Positions 1 to 11,870 of a stretch of 64,000 nucleotides of DNA are shown piece after piece. Every line of letters starts with the position of its first letter. Within the stretch, counting starts at the first letter, position 1. The DNA is taken from NCBI RefSeq assembly GCF_051020765.1, contig NC_134944.1, forward strand, positions 1,302,001 through 1,366,000, in the 5' to 3' direction. The notes beneath the pieces are model-generated. The model was not told the DNA's origin, did no database searches, and saw nothing but the letters and a program-made list of their open reading frames with translations. The position numbers and the translations under genes are program-made. This DNA is from Lasioglossum baleicum. Taxonomy: Eukaryota > Arthropoda > Insecta > Hymenoptera > Halictidae.

Positions 1-184
1 CATATCCGCCCACGATCCAGGATTACATTGTAGAATCAAGGTCACCTCTTGCATTAATGCATCAGTTTAACGCCTCCCACGTGATTGGCTGCGACGAGTC
101 ACCTTGTTTCCAATCGCATGTCAAGGTGTCTTCATCATTTTCAGAATCATTTCAAGAATCTTTTCGACTTTTAGTAAGATATAA

Positions 185-372
185 TTCCTTCAGGTTCGAA
201 ACAGAAAATCCACGTTTTTGGATCTTGGTCCGATGTTTTTCTCAATTTTCTCCAGAACCGTCTGGTTTACGAAAAAAAGTGATAGGGCAGAAAAGATGCA
301 GAATGTGCAGATCTGCAGATTTTGTTTGACATATTTTTCGACGCGACAAATAGCTTAGAAGATATTCAAGGT
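185..372. repeat. ~195-bp satellite family, single copy
   Basis: Contains the family's marker blocks: caattttctccagaaccgtc, aaaaaagtgatagg, gcagaatgtgcagatctgca, tttgtttgacatatttttcg and tagcttagaagatattc. The orientation is opposite to the array at 5.1-5.9 kb. Flanking bases 1-184 and 373-740 show no recognisable gene. Confidence 0.7.
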
Positions 373-740
373 GTCTTCATCATTTTCACAATGACATGCA
401 GAATCTTTGCCGATTTTCCTCTATTATCGTCTTCAGCAATTATTGAAATTTATTTAAATTAACGATCGCACTATTCGTTGACTTTTGGGTGCAGTGTCAA
501 TGTATCTGTGCAATCCATAACTGATGTGTCTTCTTACAATAAGACAGTCAGACAAGTTTCGTCAGTGTTGACCCAGTGATTTTAATTTTCGCATGCCGAC
601 CTCGAGTGGCAACAACATCTTCCAAATATGTAATGTCTCGGTTTCTGGCATCGAAATGACGTAACATGGCGGCGAGGATCGAGAAGATTACGCGATAAGA
701 CAGTCTGCCGCGAGTTATGTTCCACTTCGTCGCGAAAATT

Positions 741-1075
741 CTATAATTCTATACTTTCGGATTTTAAAAAAAATTGATTTTCCAACCAAAAATTCTGAAA
801 AAATTCACAGACGTCTGTGTTGCCAGGTAGAACGTTCGTGAATTTTTTCGAAATTTTTTGTTGCGCAGAACAAGAGAAATAAAACATAATTATAACCAAG
901 GTAGACTCGAGGATCCAGTCGAAAATGCTGCCGGATTTTTTAAAAAATCGATTTTCCAACGAAAAAAATTCTGAAAAAATTCACAGACGTCTGTGCTATT
1001 AGTCGGAACGTTCATGAATTTTGTCACAACGCTACGCGAAAGATCTGTGACTGAATTCGCGCAAGGGTGCGGAGG
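741..1075. repeat. ACAGACGTCTGT repeat family, two copies
   Basis: Two units about 190 bases apart, each with a ttttaaaaaa(a)tcgattttcc block, aaattctgaaaaaattcaca and the gacgtctgt core, followed by cgttc(g/a)tgaatttt. Arrays of the same family lie at 6.6-7.1, 10.8-11.4 and 29.9-30.5 kb. Confidence 0.75.
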
Positions 1076-1319
1076 CAACGGCGGTTAGTAAACGCATTAC
1101 ACTCGCCTATTCGATCAGTTGTAAAGGACGTGTTAAACGAGACGACTGATTGCGAGTACTATGTTACGCGTTATGATTGGTAATCTGCATCGCGAACGAA
1201 GTGCACCACTTAAGCTAAGAAGACTGTCCTTGTTCGCCAGAAGTCTGCGTTACGAATATATGTGACACAGAGTGATCGTTCAAACGTCAACTTCAATCTG
1301 CGAAGACAACCACCGCAAT

Positions 1320-1735
1320 AGCATTGTTAATTAGCCATCTTGAGGAAGCTCTGACAAACATTTATATGCAAAATTTCATCGTGAACTCTCGCGAACTCCG
1401 CTTTGTAATCGTCATTAAAGAAAAGACAGACAGAAAAACAGGTGTTTCTCGCAAAAGACAATTTTGGAAGTTTGAAAATATTTTTTATGCTATTAATTGT
1501 TATATATTCACACAGCTGAAAGAACGCTCTTCAAACAACGTTAATTTCAACAGCATCAACGGTTAATTAACGGCAAACAGCGTTAATTTCAGGAAGAAGC
1601 GCGATCATTCTTGAATTTGAGTTTTTGCTTGTTTTCAAACTTCTCTCAAAAGATAATGTGCGACTTATAGCAATTTATGCTAAAACTTGTCTGTACGTGC
1701 AAGAACGTATTGGCAGAAATTTCATTCGTTTTTGA
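1320..1735. repeat. dispersed composite repeat, terminal part (copy A)
   Basis: Closely similar to 63400-64000: shared blocks include ttgtaatcgtcattaaagaa, aacaggtgtttc, tatgctattaatt, gaaagaacgctcttcaa, cgttaatttcaggaagaagc and ataatgtgcgacttatagca. Reverse copies of parts occur at 13860-14040 and 22300-22400. This copy lacks the MITE present in the 63.5-kb copy. The next 400 bases (1740-2130) are GC-richer with short overlapping ORFs and nothing recognised. Confidence 0.75.
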
Positions 1736-2357
1736 GGAAGTTGAAGAATTACGGCGGCGCGCGTTGGCGATCGAAGGGATCGATAGAAGACGAAACGAGC
1801 CGACATCACTATCCGATCGAAAAAACGAGAGAGGAGAGCGAAGGTACGCGGAACGGGCCACAATATTTTATGCATGTCCGTCAATCAATTTTTTTTGTTC
1901 CGGTCGGAACGCTTCTTTCGGACGATGGCCGCTCAGGCATCGAAGAAAGTGGCCCGGAGAAAAAAGGTAGCAAAAGACGTTAGAGCCGATGTTCACGGAA
2001 CGGTATACTATATCTTGGCACGAAAAGATAGCCATCTTTGAAATGATAGTAATTTCTGTTTGTTTTCATTAGAAATTCAATTCTTTTCATACAGATATTT
2101 TGGGTGTGCCTTCTTTACCATATACAAATGATTTAAAAAAGTACAAAATGATAGCACACAGAATTAATCGATAAAGATCAATGCTCAATATCTTGTAGGA
2201 TCTACTTTACATCTAATCACTTCGATCATTCGCTTTGGTCAAGATTTATACGATTTTTTAATACTGTTTTTGGCTAATATTCTGCCAATCGTCCGAAATA
2301 CACTGTTTTCAATCGTTAATGATTTGGAATTGTCTGCCATTTTGGTGCACAGCTCTG

Positions 2358-2525
2358 AGATCTTGCTGGCCACTCGAAAACACGGATAATTTTTGAAGAA
2401 AAGTAGTTCTTTACCGCCTTCGTCGCATCGACTGCGACATTATCTTGTTGTAAAATGTATTTATTTGGAGCAATTCTTACAGCGTATGTGTTTAGTTGTT
2501 CATTTATCGTTTCGATGTGCCGTTC
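2358..2525 (-). pseudogene. Tc1/mariner-type transposase fragment, decayed
   Basis: Fifty-six minus-strand codons read open and end in the order of a Tc1-type DDE transposase: ...N-K-Y-I-L-Q-Q-D-N-V, then K-A-V-K-N-Y-F, then V-F-E-W-P-A-R-S. The Q-Q-D-N motif contains the second catalytic Asp, and W-P-A-(R/Q)-S normally precedes P-D-L-N-P-I-E. Here the frame is lost straight after W-P-A-R-S, and upstream sequence (to about 2600) has stops, so the copy is dead. Surrounding sequence (about 2030-2820) probably belongs to the same element, but clear termini were not found. Confidence 0.75.
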
Positions 2526-3056
2526 ACTATGCTTTGTCAGTCTTCATTCTCAAATGATTTTGTCCAGCATTATTATGTTACTACGAATTACTACGAGTCA
2601 TTAACACAAAACATTAAATGATTGAAACGAAATAGAAGTCAACAGTAACTTTCAACACCGGAAAAATGCTCTGACAGGCTCACTGTGGAAACTCGAATGA
2701 TTCTATTTCAACTGAATGCAGTCAGAAAGTCGAAGACTCATTTGAAAGCTTATCCGCACCATGGCATAAACATTTCAAGTGTCTCTAATCCACAGAGTTC
2801 GTTGAGAATGCAAGTATGATGAATAAGGATGATTGTTCATCCGTTGCTCGCTCGCGGGGAACTTTTTATTTAACAAAACCTCAAAGTAATGTATATTTGT
2901 TAACAAAACGTTAACGCAACGCATAGATCGATAAAATCATACATAACAATTAAACATACGAGTGAAACAATCAGTCATTCGTACAAGAAAAACTCCGCGT
3001 CGCTTTGCGAAGTTTGGTCGGCGAATAAAAAATGAAGTTCATAAAGCGTAAGGGGA

Positions 3057-4334
3057 CGCGACGTGTTAGATTAAATATCGTCGATGATACTCGGTAAATT
3101 ATGCATACAGGCATGTCAGAATATGTTGACACATTAAAAGTATTAATTCTCTTCAGTTTATTCTACCAAATCGGGAAAAAATGCGACGATGTGCTACTAT
3201 TTTTGTCCCTCAATTCTAAACTTGAAATTTCCCTCAATTTAAACTTGAAATTCCCCTCGATTTAAACTTGAAATTTCCCTAGACTTAAACTTGAAATTTC
3301 TCTCAACTTAAACTTGAAATTTCCCTCTATTTAAACTTGAAATTTCCCTAGACTTAAACTTGATATTTCACTCGATTTAAACTTGAAATTTCCCTCGATT
3401 TAAACTTGAAAAAATTACCCCCAATTTAAACTTGAAATTTCTCACGATATAAACTTGAAATTTCCCTCAATTTAAACTTGAAATTTCTCACGATTTAAAC
3501 TTGAAATTTTCCTCAATTTAAACTTGAAATTTCCCTCGATTTAAACTTGAAATGTCTCTCAATATAAACTTGAAATTTCCCTAGACTTAAACTTGATATT
3601 TCACTCGATTTAAACTTGAAATTTCCCTCGATTTAAACTTGAAAAAATTACCCCCAATTTAAACTTGAAATTTCTCACGATATAAACTTGAAATTTCCCT
3701 CAATTTAAACTTGAAATTAACCCCAATTTGAACTTGAAATTTCTCACGATTTAAACTTGAAATTTTCCTCAATTTAAACTTGAAATTTCCCTCGATTTAA
3801 ACTTGAAATGTCTCTCAATTTAAACTTGAAATTTCCCTAGACTTAAACTTGATATTTCACTCGATTTAAACTTGAAATTTCCCTCGATTTAAACTTGAAA
3901 AAATTACCCCCAATTTAAACTTGAAATTTCTCACGATATAAACTTGAAATTTCTCACGATATAAACTTCAAATTTCCCTCAATTTAAACTTGAAATTCCC
4001 CCCCAATCTAAACTTGAAATTTCCCTCGATTTAAACTTGAAATTAACCCCAATTTGAACTTGAAATTTCTCACGATTTAAACTTGAAATTTTCCTCAATT
4101 TAAACTTGAAATTTCCCTCGATTTAAACTTGAAATGTCTCTCAATTTAAACTTGAAATTTCCCTAGACTTAAACTTGTTAGACGTGTTAGATTAAATATC
4201 GTCGATGATACTCGGTAAATTATACATACAGGCATGTCAGAGAATAGGTTGACACATTAAAAGTATTAATTCTCTTCAGTTTATTCTACCAAATCGGGAA
4301 AAAATACGACGATGTGCTACTATTTTTGTCCCGA
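3057..4334. repeat. minisatellite of TTTAAACTTGAAATTTCCCTC units with duplicated flanks
   Basis: From about 3209 to 4178 lie some 40 units of 21-26 bases (tttaaacttgaaatttccct, variants cctagac, ctcacgat, accccaa), with a higher-order period of several units. On both sides stands the same ~150-bp segment (3057-3208 and 4187-4334: acgtgttagattaaatatcg ... gcgacgatgtgctactattt), nearly identical between the two copies. No coding capacity. Confidence 0.9.
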
Positions 4335-5139
4335 AGGGTAATATCTCCACGTTTCCACGCGACGCGCGGTCAGTTTGCATAACGAAAGGACAATCCGTGT
4401 CCTCTTGATGCTTATCCACTTACGAAGCTCCGTATCGCATACGTGTGCACGCTTTTTGCCAGCGGACTTTTAGCAGATTTCCTTTTTCAGCCGCTTCTTC
4501 GCCGACGGAGCTCCTCGTAATCCGACACCCGAGAGTTTTCTGTTCGAGACAACAAGCCGGCACCGGCCGTCTGCGTTTGCAGACTTGTATTATACAACGC
4601 GAATTAACTGCTCGTAATATTTCCTCGGATCAGCTCGTTCTTTTCGATTCAACACATTCGCTGACCTCGTACGTACAGGTTTTCTACAATTCGATTAACT
4701 GTATTTGTCGGTTTCTAGTCGAAACTGGTGAAAATCCATTTTTTTCATGTCTTTACAGCTTTCGCATTTTTAATTTTACTTTTGTGCAGCAGCGTTCTCA
4801 TCGCTACAATGTGAAATCTCGTTGGCAGAAGAGCACAGGAGTAAGAACATGTTATTTCTAGTTTGTCGAGTAATTTTCGTGGGCAGAATACCAGTCCTTC
4901 CACCGTAACGTTGGACACCCTGTATATACCAACAATTTGCCAACGAATCCGCTTGACCAGCGTCATCTAGTCGAGCCGAGGTCGCTTAGTATTACCGCAC
5001 ATTATGCAGATTCCATAGACCACCTCCTCTTCGTCTGCAGTCTACGCCGTGTGGTCCCTGCAACGGTTTCACCCTGATTCCGTCCTTTTCTTCCTCCTTC
5101 ACCTTTCTTATCTTCGTATCTTCTGAATTATCGATCGCA
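4335..5139. other. no recognisable gene
   Basis: A 138-codon open frame (4445-4861) shows no recognisable domain and no splice context. A MITE-type end (gacaccctgtatatacc) lies near 4914-4930. Nothing else stands out. Confidence 0.4.
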
Positions 5140-5860
5140 GCGAAAAATATGTCCGACGAAACCTGTAGATCTGCACATTCTGCATCTTTTCTGTCCTATT
5201 ACTTTTTTTCGTAAAACGAATCGTTTTCGAGAGAATTGAGAAAAACGTCGAACCAAATGAATGAAATATTGAAATAATTTATTTAATGCTCGTAAAATCG
5301 TTTTTCTCGGATATTTTCGAAACTATTCGCCTCATCGAAAAATATGTCAAACAAAATCTGTAGATCTGCACATTCTGCATCTTTTATGTCATATCACTTA
5401 TTCTCGTAGAACGAACGGCTTTGGAAAAAATTGAGAGAAACGTCGAACCAACTGAATGAAATATTGAAATAATTAATTCAATGCTAGTGAAATCGTTTTT
5501 CTCGGATATTTTTGAAACTATTCGCCGCGTCGAAAAATATGTCAAACAAAATCTGTAGATCTGCACATTCTGCATCTTTTATGTCATATCACTTATTCTC
5601 GTAGAACGAACGGCTTTGGAAAAAATTGAGAGAAACGTCGAACCAACTGAATGAAATATTGAAATAATTAATTCAATGCTAGTGAAATCGTTTTTCTCGG
5701 ATATTTTCGAAACTATTCGCCGCGTCGAATAATATGTGGAACAAAATCTGTAGATCTGCACATTCTGCATGTTTTATGTTGTATCATTTTTTCTGGTAGA
5801 ACGAACGGTTTACGAGAAAATTGTGAAAAACGTCGGACCGGGATTCAAAAAAGTGTATTT
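5140..5860. repeat. ~195-bp satellite array (about 3.7 tandem copies)
   Basis: Units repeat at 195 bases and the middle two are almost identical. Each holds gtcgaaaaatatgtcaaac, ctgtagatctgcacattctg, cgtagaacgaacgg, aaaattgagagaaacgtcg, aatgaaatattgaaataatt and tcgtttttctcggatatttt. Open frames of 63 codons on the minus strand are repeat artefacts. Other copies lie at 0.2, 11.9, 16.1, 46.2, 48.3, 49.6, 51.0 and 56.2 kb. Confidence 0.9.
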
Positions 5861-6590
5861 CTTATTTCGAACTTAAGTGAATTATATCTTACTTTCCACT
5901 GGACGCATTAAAGTGAAATAGATCATTAACGACAACATTTGCATATTTATTATACGCATAATAAATGATGGATAATTGCGATCGGAATTACAAAGAGCCG
6001 CCGACAACGCAGTACTCCTCTCTCACTACATTTAATTATCGATAAAAGTTCGATTCGGCGCTTGTAGTCGCAAGCATAAATGGGTTAATGCTGGTAAACT
6101 GCAGCGAGAAAGTTCGGATAATTTCGGCACACCTTCGATACCGGTCCCAGACCGAATTGGACCGGTCCAACCAATCTCTGTCCCGAAACGGGTTGCATAA
6201 AGCGACGTCTGGCACCAAGTGTCACAATTAATCGTGCATGTAATCTCGTCATTTTTTTTTCTCCGCTACACCTTAAGCTTAAACGAATCCCGAGAATCTT
6301 AAATGTCACGCGCACCGTTTCACAATGCTCCATTTATTCGGCTGTGTGGCCCAAAAAGATTATAAAATATTATAACTAAAATATTGCTGTGAAAAAAACT
6401 ACAATAATTCCCCTTCAACAAGCATTTACAGGGTGAGATTCTCAAACTATTACAAGTTCACAAACGTTGGCAATTGCAATGGAGAACTAGCAATTGGAAT
6501 TGCTGCAAGGCCTCGTAGAAAAAATCCGGAAGCGTAAAATTGTGATAGTATCCTGTACCTCGTTACTGCACACGAATTATGCTCGTTTTT
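5861..6590. other. no recognisable gene
   Basis: AT-rich sequence with short open frames on the minus strand (6036-6333) lacking recognisable motifs. A possible MITE end (acagggtgagattctc) lies near 6429. Confidence 0.35.
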
Positions 6591-7090
6591 CTGTTCTGCT
6601 CAATAAAAAATTATGAAAAAATTCAGGAACGTTCTAACTAACAGTAAGCATAACAGTGAATTATTTCAGAATTTTTGGTTGCAGAATCAATGTTTTAAAA
6701 AAATCCAGAAGTATAGAATTGTGATAAGATCCCCAACCTCATTATCTGGGTTATACTATGGCTCTATTTATTCTGTTCTGTTCAGCAAAAAGTTACGAAA
6801 TAATTCACGAACGTTCTAACTAATCGCATAGACGTCTGTGAATTATTGCAGAATTTTTCGTTGGAAAATGAATTTTCAAAAAAATTCAGAAGCTGAAAAT
6901 TGTGATAGGATCTCCAATCTTACTATCTACATTAGACTACACACGAATTATGCCGTATTTATTCTGTTCTGCCGAATAAAAAATTACGAATAAATTCACG
7001 AACGTTCTAACTAATCGCACAGACGTCTGTGAATTATTTCAGAATTTTCGGTCGCAGAATCGATTCCTTAAGAAAATCCGGAATTTCCGA
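6590..7090. repeat. ACAGACGTCTGT repeat family, tandem array
   Basis: About three units of roughly 170-190 bases: ttctgttctgctcaataaaa, attacgaaataattcacgaa, cgttctaactaatcgca, cagacgtctgtgaattattt, cagaatttt(t)cggttg and aaaatccggaagta. The 12-base palindrome ACAGACGTCTGT is perfect in two of them. Confidence 0.8.
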
Positions 7091-7930
7091 GAAAGAAATA
7101 CAGCGGTATCCCAGGGACACAATTCCTCATGCTACGGAACTTTTGAAGTAATCTTGTAAATCTAATCGTGAGAAGCGAAGTTTCAGCATATGTGCCGGCC
7201 GTTTCCACCGAATGGCGGACGTTTACGAGACCCACAGGTCCAAATATTTATGCTAGCGGTGCGCCGCGCCGAGGTTCCTGGATCTACGATGTCGAATTTA
7301 GTGTAAAACCGTGTAAACAGCTTCTTTTCGGAACCAGATCCACTGGAACTGTACACTGTCGGCAGTTCTTTTTACTGAAATTCCTGGAAACCGATACATT
7401 GTAGACACGGATCGAATGAAATGCACTCATACGCGAAAGTATTCGAACGCTTACTATTTAACATTCAACTAGTGAAATACTATGTATGTTACATTGCAGT
7501 ATTTGATGTTATTTGCCACATATAACAAGGGGTTATATGTATATGGTGAATGAACTACATATAATTCAATAGCTATTGCACAATATGGTTGAGCAAATTG
7601 CACGCGCGGGTTGAACGGACTGGTTCGCTTCTCGTATGTAAGAACAGCGTTCCTCCCGCCGCCGCCATAAAATCGCGATCTCGAACGTTCGCGTGATAAA
7701 GGTGAACCAACAATAGCCGTGTTGGCGAGGCGGAATTAAGGTATTGTTAAACATGCCCCGCACATACTCCTCTTATCGGTCCGCGGCTTTACGAGGTTCA
7801 ATTCCTTCCCTACGCGGAGCTGTTCCGCGGTAATGGAATAGAATCGATACTATTATTGAATCCGCCATTTAGTTTTTTGAATGAATCTCATGTTCTCTCA
7901 ATAAGAAAAATATTTTAAAACTTTGAAAAT
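7091..7930. other. no recognisable gene
   Basis: Contains short open frames (7168-7404 plus, 7566-7763 minus) without known motifs. A gcgaaagtattcgaacg block near 7430 resembles the end of the Tc1-type element at 16.5 kb. Confidence 0.35.
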
Positions 7931-9065
7931 TGTCTTTTGCGATACACCTATTTTCCAGTCTACTTTTTCTTTAATGACGATTACAAAACGGAGTTCGCGA
8001 GAGTTCACGATGAACTTTGCATAGAAGTATTTGTCAGAGGTTTCTTAAGATGGCTGCATAAAAATTTCTTGCTAATATGTACTCGCAAACGTAAAAGTTA
8101 CAACAATTTAACTTCTGTTTCAAGTTTAAATTCAGGGAAATTTCCAGTTGAAATTGAAGGGAAGTTTCAAGTTTAAGTTGATGAAAATTTCAAGTTTAAA
8201 TAGGGGGTAATTTCAAGTTTACATTGAGGGAAGTTTCTAGTTTAAACTGATGAAAATTTCAAGTTTAAATCGAGGGAAATTTCTAGTTTAAATTGGAGGG
8301 AAGTTTTTAGTTTAAACTGATGAAAATTTCAAGTCTAAATAGGGGGTAATTCCAAGTTTAAATTGAGGGAAGTATCTAGTTTAAACTGATGAAAATTTCA
8401 AGTCTAAATAGGGGGTAATTTCAAGTTTAAATTGAGGGAAGTTTCTAGTTTAAACTGATGAAAATTTCAGGTCTAAATAGGGGGTAATTTCAAGTTTAAA
8501 TTGAGGGAAGTTTCTAGTTTAAACTGTTGAAATTTTCAAGTTTAGATCGAGGGAAATTTCCAGTTTAAATTGAAGGGAAGTTTCTATTATAGCTTAAACT
8601 GATGAAAATTTCAAGTTTAAATAGGGGGTAATTTCAAGTTTAAATTGCGGGAAGTTTCTATAGTTTAAACTGATGAAAATTTCAAGTTTAAAGTTATATT
8701 AAGGGGAATTTCAAGTAAAAAATAGTTTTTAACAATTAAGCTACATTAGATTACATACTGATATATTTAATCATCTAAATTGAGGGAAATTTCAAGTTTA
8801 CATTCAGGAAAATTTCAAGGCCAAAATAATTTTCAAGTTAATTTTTATATAAAATTAATTTGAGGTTTAAATTGAAGGAAATCTCAAGAATAAATTGAAG
8901 AAAATTCCAAGTTTTTTTTTAAATTGAGGGATGTGAGATGATGTAAAAAGTTACAACAATAAATAGGTAACGCGTTGGTAACGACCAAAATCGTGAAAAA
9001 AAAATGGGAATACTAGATTTCAAGTTAATCCGACAATTTTTCGAGTAACACATCTGCAATATTGA
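7930..9065. repeat. dispersed composite repeat with internal minisatellite (copy B)
   Basis: Reverse-oriented relative to copy A. The unique edge at 7990-8100 (gcgagagttcacgatgaact, agatggctgcataaaaattt) is followed by the same minisatellite as at 3.2-4.2 kb but as its complement (gggaaatttcaagtttaaat, 8120-8910), then by a unique segment (8940-9060: gttacaacaa, acgaccaaaatcgtgaaaa, cgacaatttttcgagtaaca) that also recurs near 22.9 and 63.1-63.3 kb. Confidence 0.75.
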
Positions 9066-9330
9066 ATCCAGCGTTTAGTTTTTCGAAGAGTGAGTTAGAA
9101 AACCCTCGGATTAGCGATTTTCAACAAAATTGGAGTATGAACATCTGTGGCGTCGCTCAAATTCTTTATTTTTCATTCCGTTCGATTCCCTCAATCTTCA
9201 ATAATCCGTAAACTCAATTTCAAGAAGAATAGTTTCTATAAAATCGAAGATTTCAGAACGAGAACCATTCCGCTAGCTATCGGAGCTGCAAAAGATGATC
9301 AAATCTGTCGAATAGGTTAATTTGCGGTAA

Positions 9331-10394
9331 CAGTGTCCAACAGCCAAAAAGTATTTCGATTCCCTCTATGCGATTCTTGTAGAGTTTTCCGCGCTGATTC
9401 CGAATCTGGTTTTAACTTTTTTCCTATACGTCCAGTTTTTGAGAAAATGGAGTTTAAAAAAAAGACATATTTTTCAACTTTAAACAAATATTGCGATGTT
9501 ATTATAAAAGATATTGAATTGTTCTTTACAGCAAAAGATTCTGTAGACTTTCCCGAATACAGTGATATCCAATATTAATACATTATGATTGTTTAAACAT
9601 GTTTAAACAATGATTAAAGACGGAGATGCACCACTTTTGCACCAATTTTTGCGGATATTTTCGAATTTATTTCAAAAAATAAGGGTCCAGCGAAAAATTG
9701 AACTATACCACGCGAAAGAGCAGACTTTTATCTTGAGAAACCCCCCTGTGAAGTTTGCATGGTTAGCGTTTTTTTCGAACCAGAAAGCAAAATATCTTCG
9801 CGCGACATGAGTTTCCGCCAGTGGCGCTCGTGACGGGATACGGCGCAGCGACGGGATACGGAGCGGCGAACGACCGTTCTGGTGGTGAGCGCCACTGGTG
9901 ACAACTCATGTCGCGCGAAGATATTTTGCTTTCTGGTTCGAAGAAAACGTCGACCATGCAAACTTCACAGGGGGGTTTCTCAAGATAAAAGTCTGCTCTT
10001 TCGCGTGGTATAGTTCAATTTTTCGCTGGATCCTTATTTTTTGAGATAAATTCGAAAATATCCGTAAAAATTGGTGCAAAAGTGGTGCATCTCCGTCTTT
10101 AATCATTGTTTAAACATGTTTAAACAATCATAATGTATTAATATTGGATATCACTGTATTCGGGAAAGTCTACAGAATCTTTTGCTGTAAAGAACAATTC
10201 AATATCTTTTACAATAACATCGCAATATTTGTTTAAAGTTGAAAAATATGTCCTTTTTTAAACTCCATTTTCTCAAAAACTGGACGTATAGGTAAAAAAT
10301 TAAAACCAGATTCGGAATCAGCGCGGAAAACTGTATAAAAATTGCATAGTGGGAATCGAAATACTTTTAAAAAGTTGAAATTTGTTGGACAGTG
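9331..10394. mobile_element. fold-back element with ~480-bp inverted arms
   Basis: The left arm (about 9331-9812) and right arm (about 9907-10394) are near-identical inverted copies ending in ca(g/c)tgtccaaca. A ~95-bp GC-rich spacer carries its own small inverted repeat (gccagtggcgctc / gagcgccactgg). Each arm contains the palindrome gtttaaacatgtttaaac. Matching 66-codon open frames on opposite strands (9610-9810 and 9906-10106) merely reflect the symmetry. No flanking target duplication was evident. Confidence 0.9.
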
Positions 10395-10627
10395 ATAGGA
10401 GGTTGAGAAAATAGTCCGTCACGCCTATCGCTGTAATCGGACTATCTGATACGTCGATCGCTATATTCCGCCGGCAGAATGCAAAGCCCTGAAGAAACCA
10501 CGTTGCGCGTCACACGGATAAATCGGTTCGTTTGTGTTGGTGATTGATCGATCGGTAATCGCGCGGTAAACACGAGCTCCGGGCATCGATCTCGCCGTCG
10601 ATAATATAATCACACTCGAACGTTATT

Positions 10628-11510
10628 ACTACACTGCGGATCTTTATGCAAAATAAAGATGTTTTGCTTTGATTGTCAGACAAATTTTCGTTCTGGGACA
10701 AATGGACGATTAGGGTCGACGACAAATGAGATATGTAGAAGGAATTCCTGGGTGCGGCGGACGCTAGCTTTAATTAAACCCTTTTGAACCACTGTGAGGC
10801 GACTGACGATTTTTCAAAAAATCCGGAAGCGTAAATAAGTGATAGGATCCCGAACCTGGTTACTGCACACGAATTATGCTCTTTTCTTCCGTTCTGCTGA
10901 ATAAACCATGTCGAAAAAATTCACGAACATTCTACCTAGCGGCACACACGTCTGTGAATTATTTCAGAATTTTGGGGTGGAAAATAAATTTTCAAAAAAA
11001 TTCAGAAACTGAAAATTGTGATAGGATCCTCAACCTTACTATCTGCATTAGATTGCGCACGAATTATGCCGTATTTCTTCTGTTCTGCTCAATAAAAAAT
11101 CGCGAAAAAATTCATGAACGTTCTAACCAATAGCAAGCATAACAGTGAATTATTTCAGAATTTTTGGTTGGGAAATGAATTTTTTAAAAAATCCAGAAGT
11201 ATATAGAATTGTGATAAGATCCCCAACCACATTATCTCGGTTATACTATGTTCTATTTCTTCGGTTCTGTGGAACAAAAAATTACGAAATAATTCACGAA
11301 CATTCTACCTGGCGGCACACACGTCTGTGAATTAATTCAGAATTTTTGGTTGAAAAATCAATTTTTAGACTGCGGATCTTTACGCGAAATGAAAATGTTC
11401 TGCATTGATTGTGAGAGAAAAATTTTCGTTCCGAGACAAATGGACGATTAGGGTCGATGACAAAAGAGATAGAAGGAATTCCTGGGTGCGGCGGCCGCTG
11501 CGCTGGATCA
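10628..11510. repeat. ACAGACGTCTGT-family array flanked by a duplicated segment
   Basis: The array (10800-11360) holds three units with acgtctgtgaatt and gaattatttcagaattttt blocks. It is bracketed by two direct copies of a ~140-bp segment (10628-10765 and 11362-11507) beginning actgcggatcttta(t/c)gc, the MITE-family terminus, and continuing caaatggacgattagggtcg and gaaggaattcctgggtgcgg. Confidence 0.8.
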
Positions 11511-11870
11511 ATCCCCAAAAATAGGGTGCGCTACCGGCCGCATATCCGTTTCTATTTCCGCACGTATCCAGCCGGGATGCGTTCGGAACTCTGTGTATAT
11601 AAGCTGGATATTTTTTCCTCTCTCCTCACGTGTCGCCGATAAATTAAACCAGGAAGAACTAGCGCAACGCGTTCACGGGTTTCGTTGCACGGAGAATTAT
11701 GGGCTGGAGCGACGCTGACTAAAATCTTCTTCGTGTCGTTTCCCCATGAATACCGCTCTATCCGACGGGTGACATAATTTCCCGTATCGCGTAAAAATAG
11801 CAATTTCGTCAGATTATACGATTCGCTGGAAATACGACGATTAACTGAATCAATAATATCGAATATCTTC
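11511..11870. other. no recognisable gene
   Basis: A 106-codon minus-strand open frame (11552-11872) and a 61-codon plus frame overlap here; neither shows known motifs. Confidence 0.35.

Noticed and set aside
3209..4178. CRISPR-like regular short repeats
   Set aside because: Units are contiguous minisatellite repeats without unique spacers, in an animal genome.
9610..10106. Pair of matching 66-codon frames on opposite strands
   Set aside because: Created by the palindromic arms of the fold-back element.
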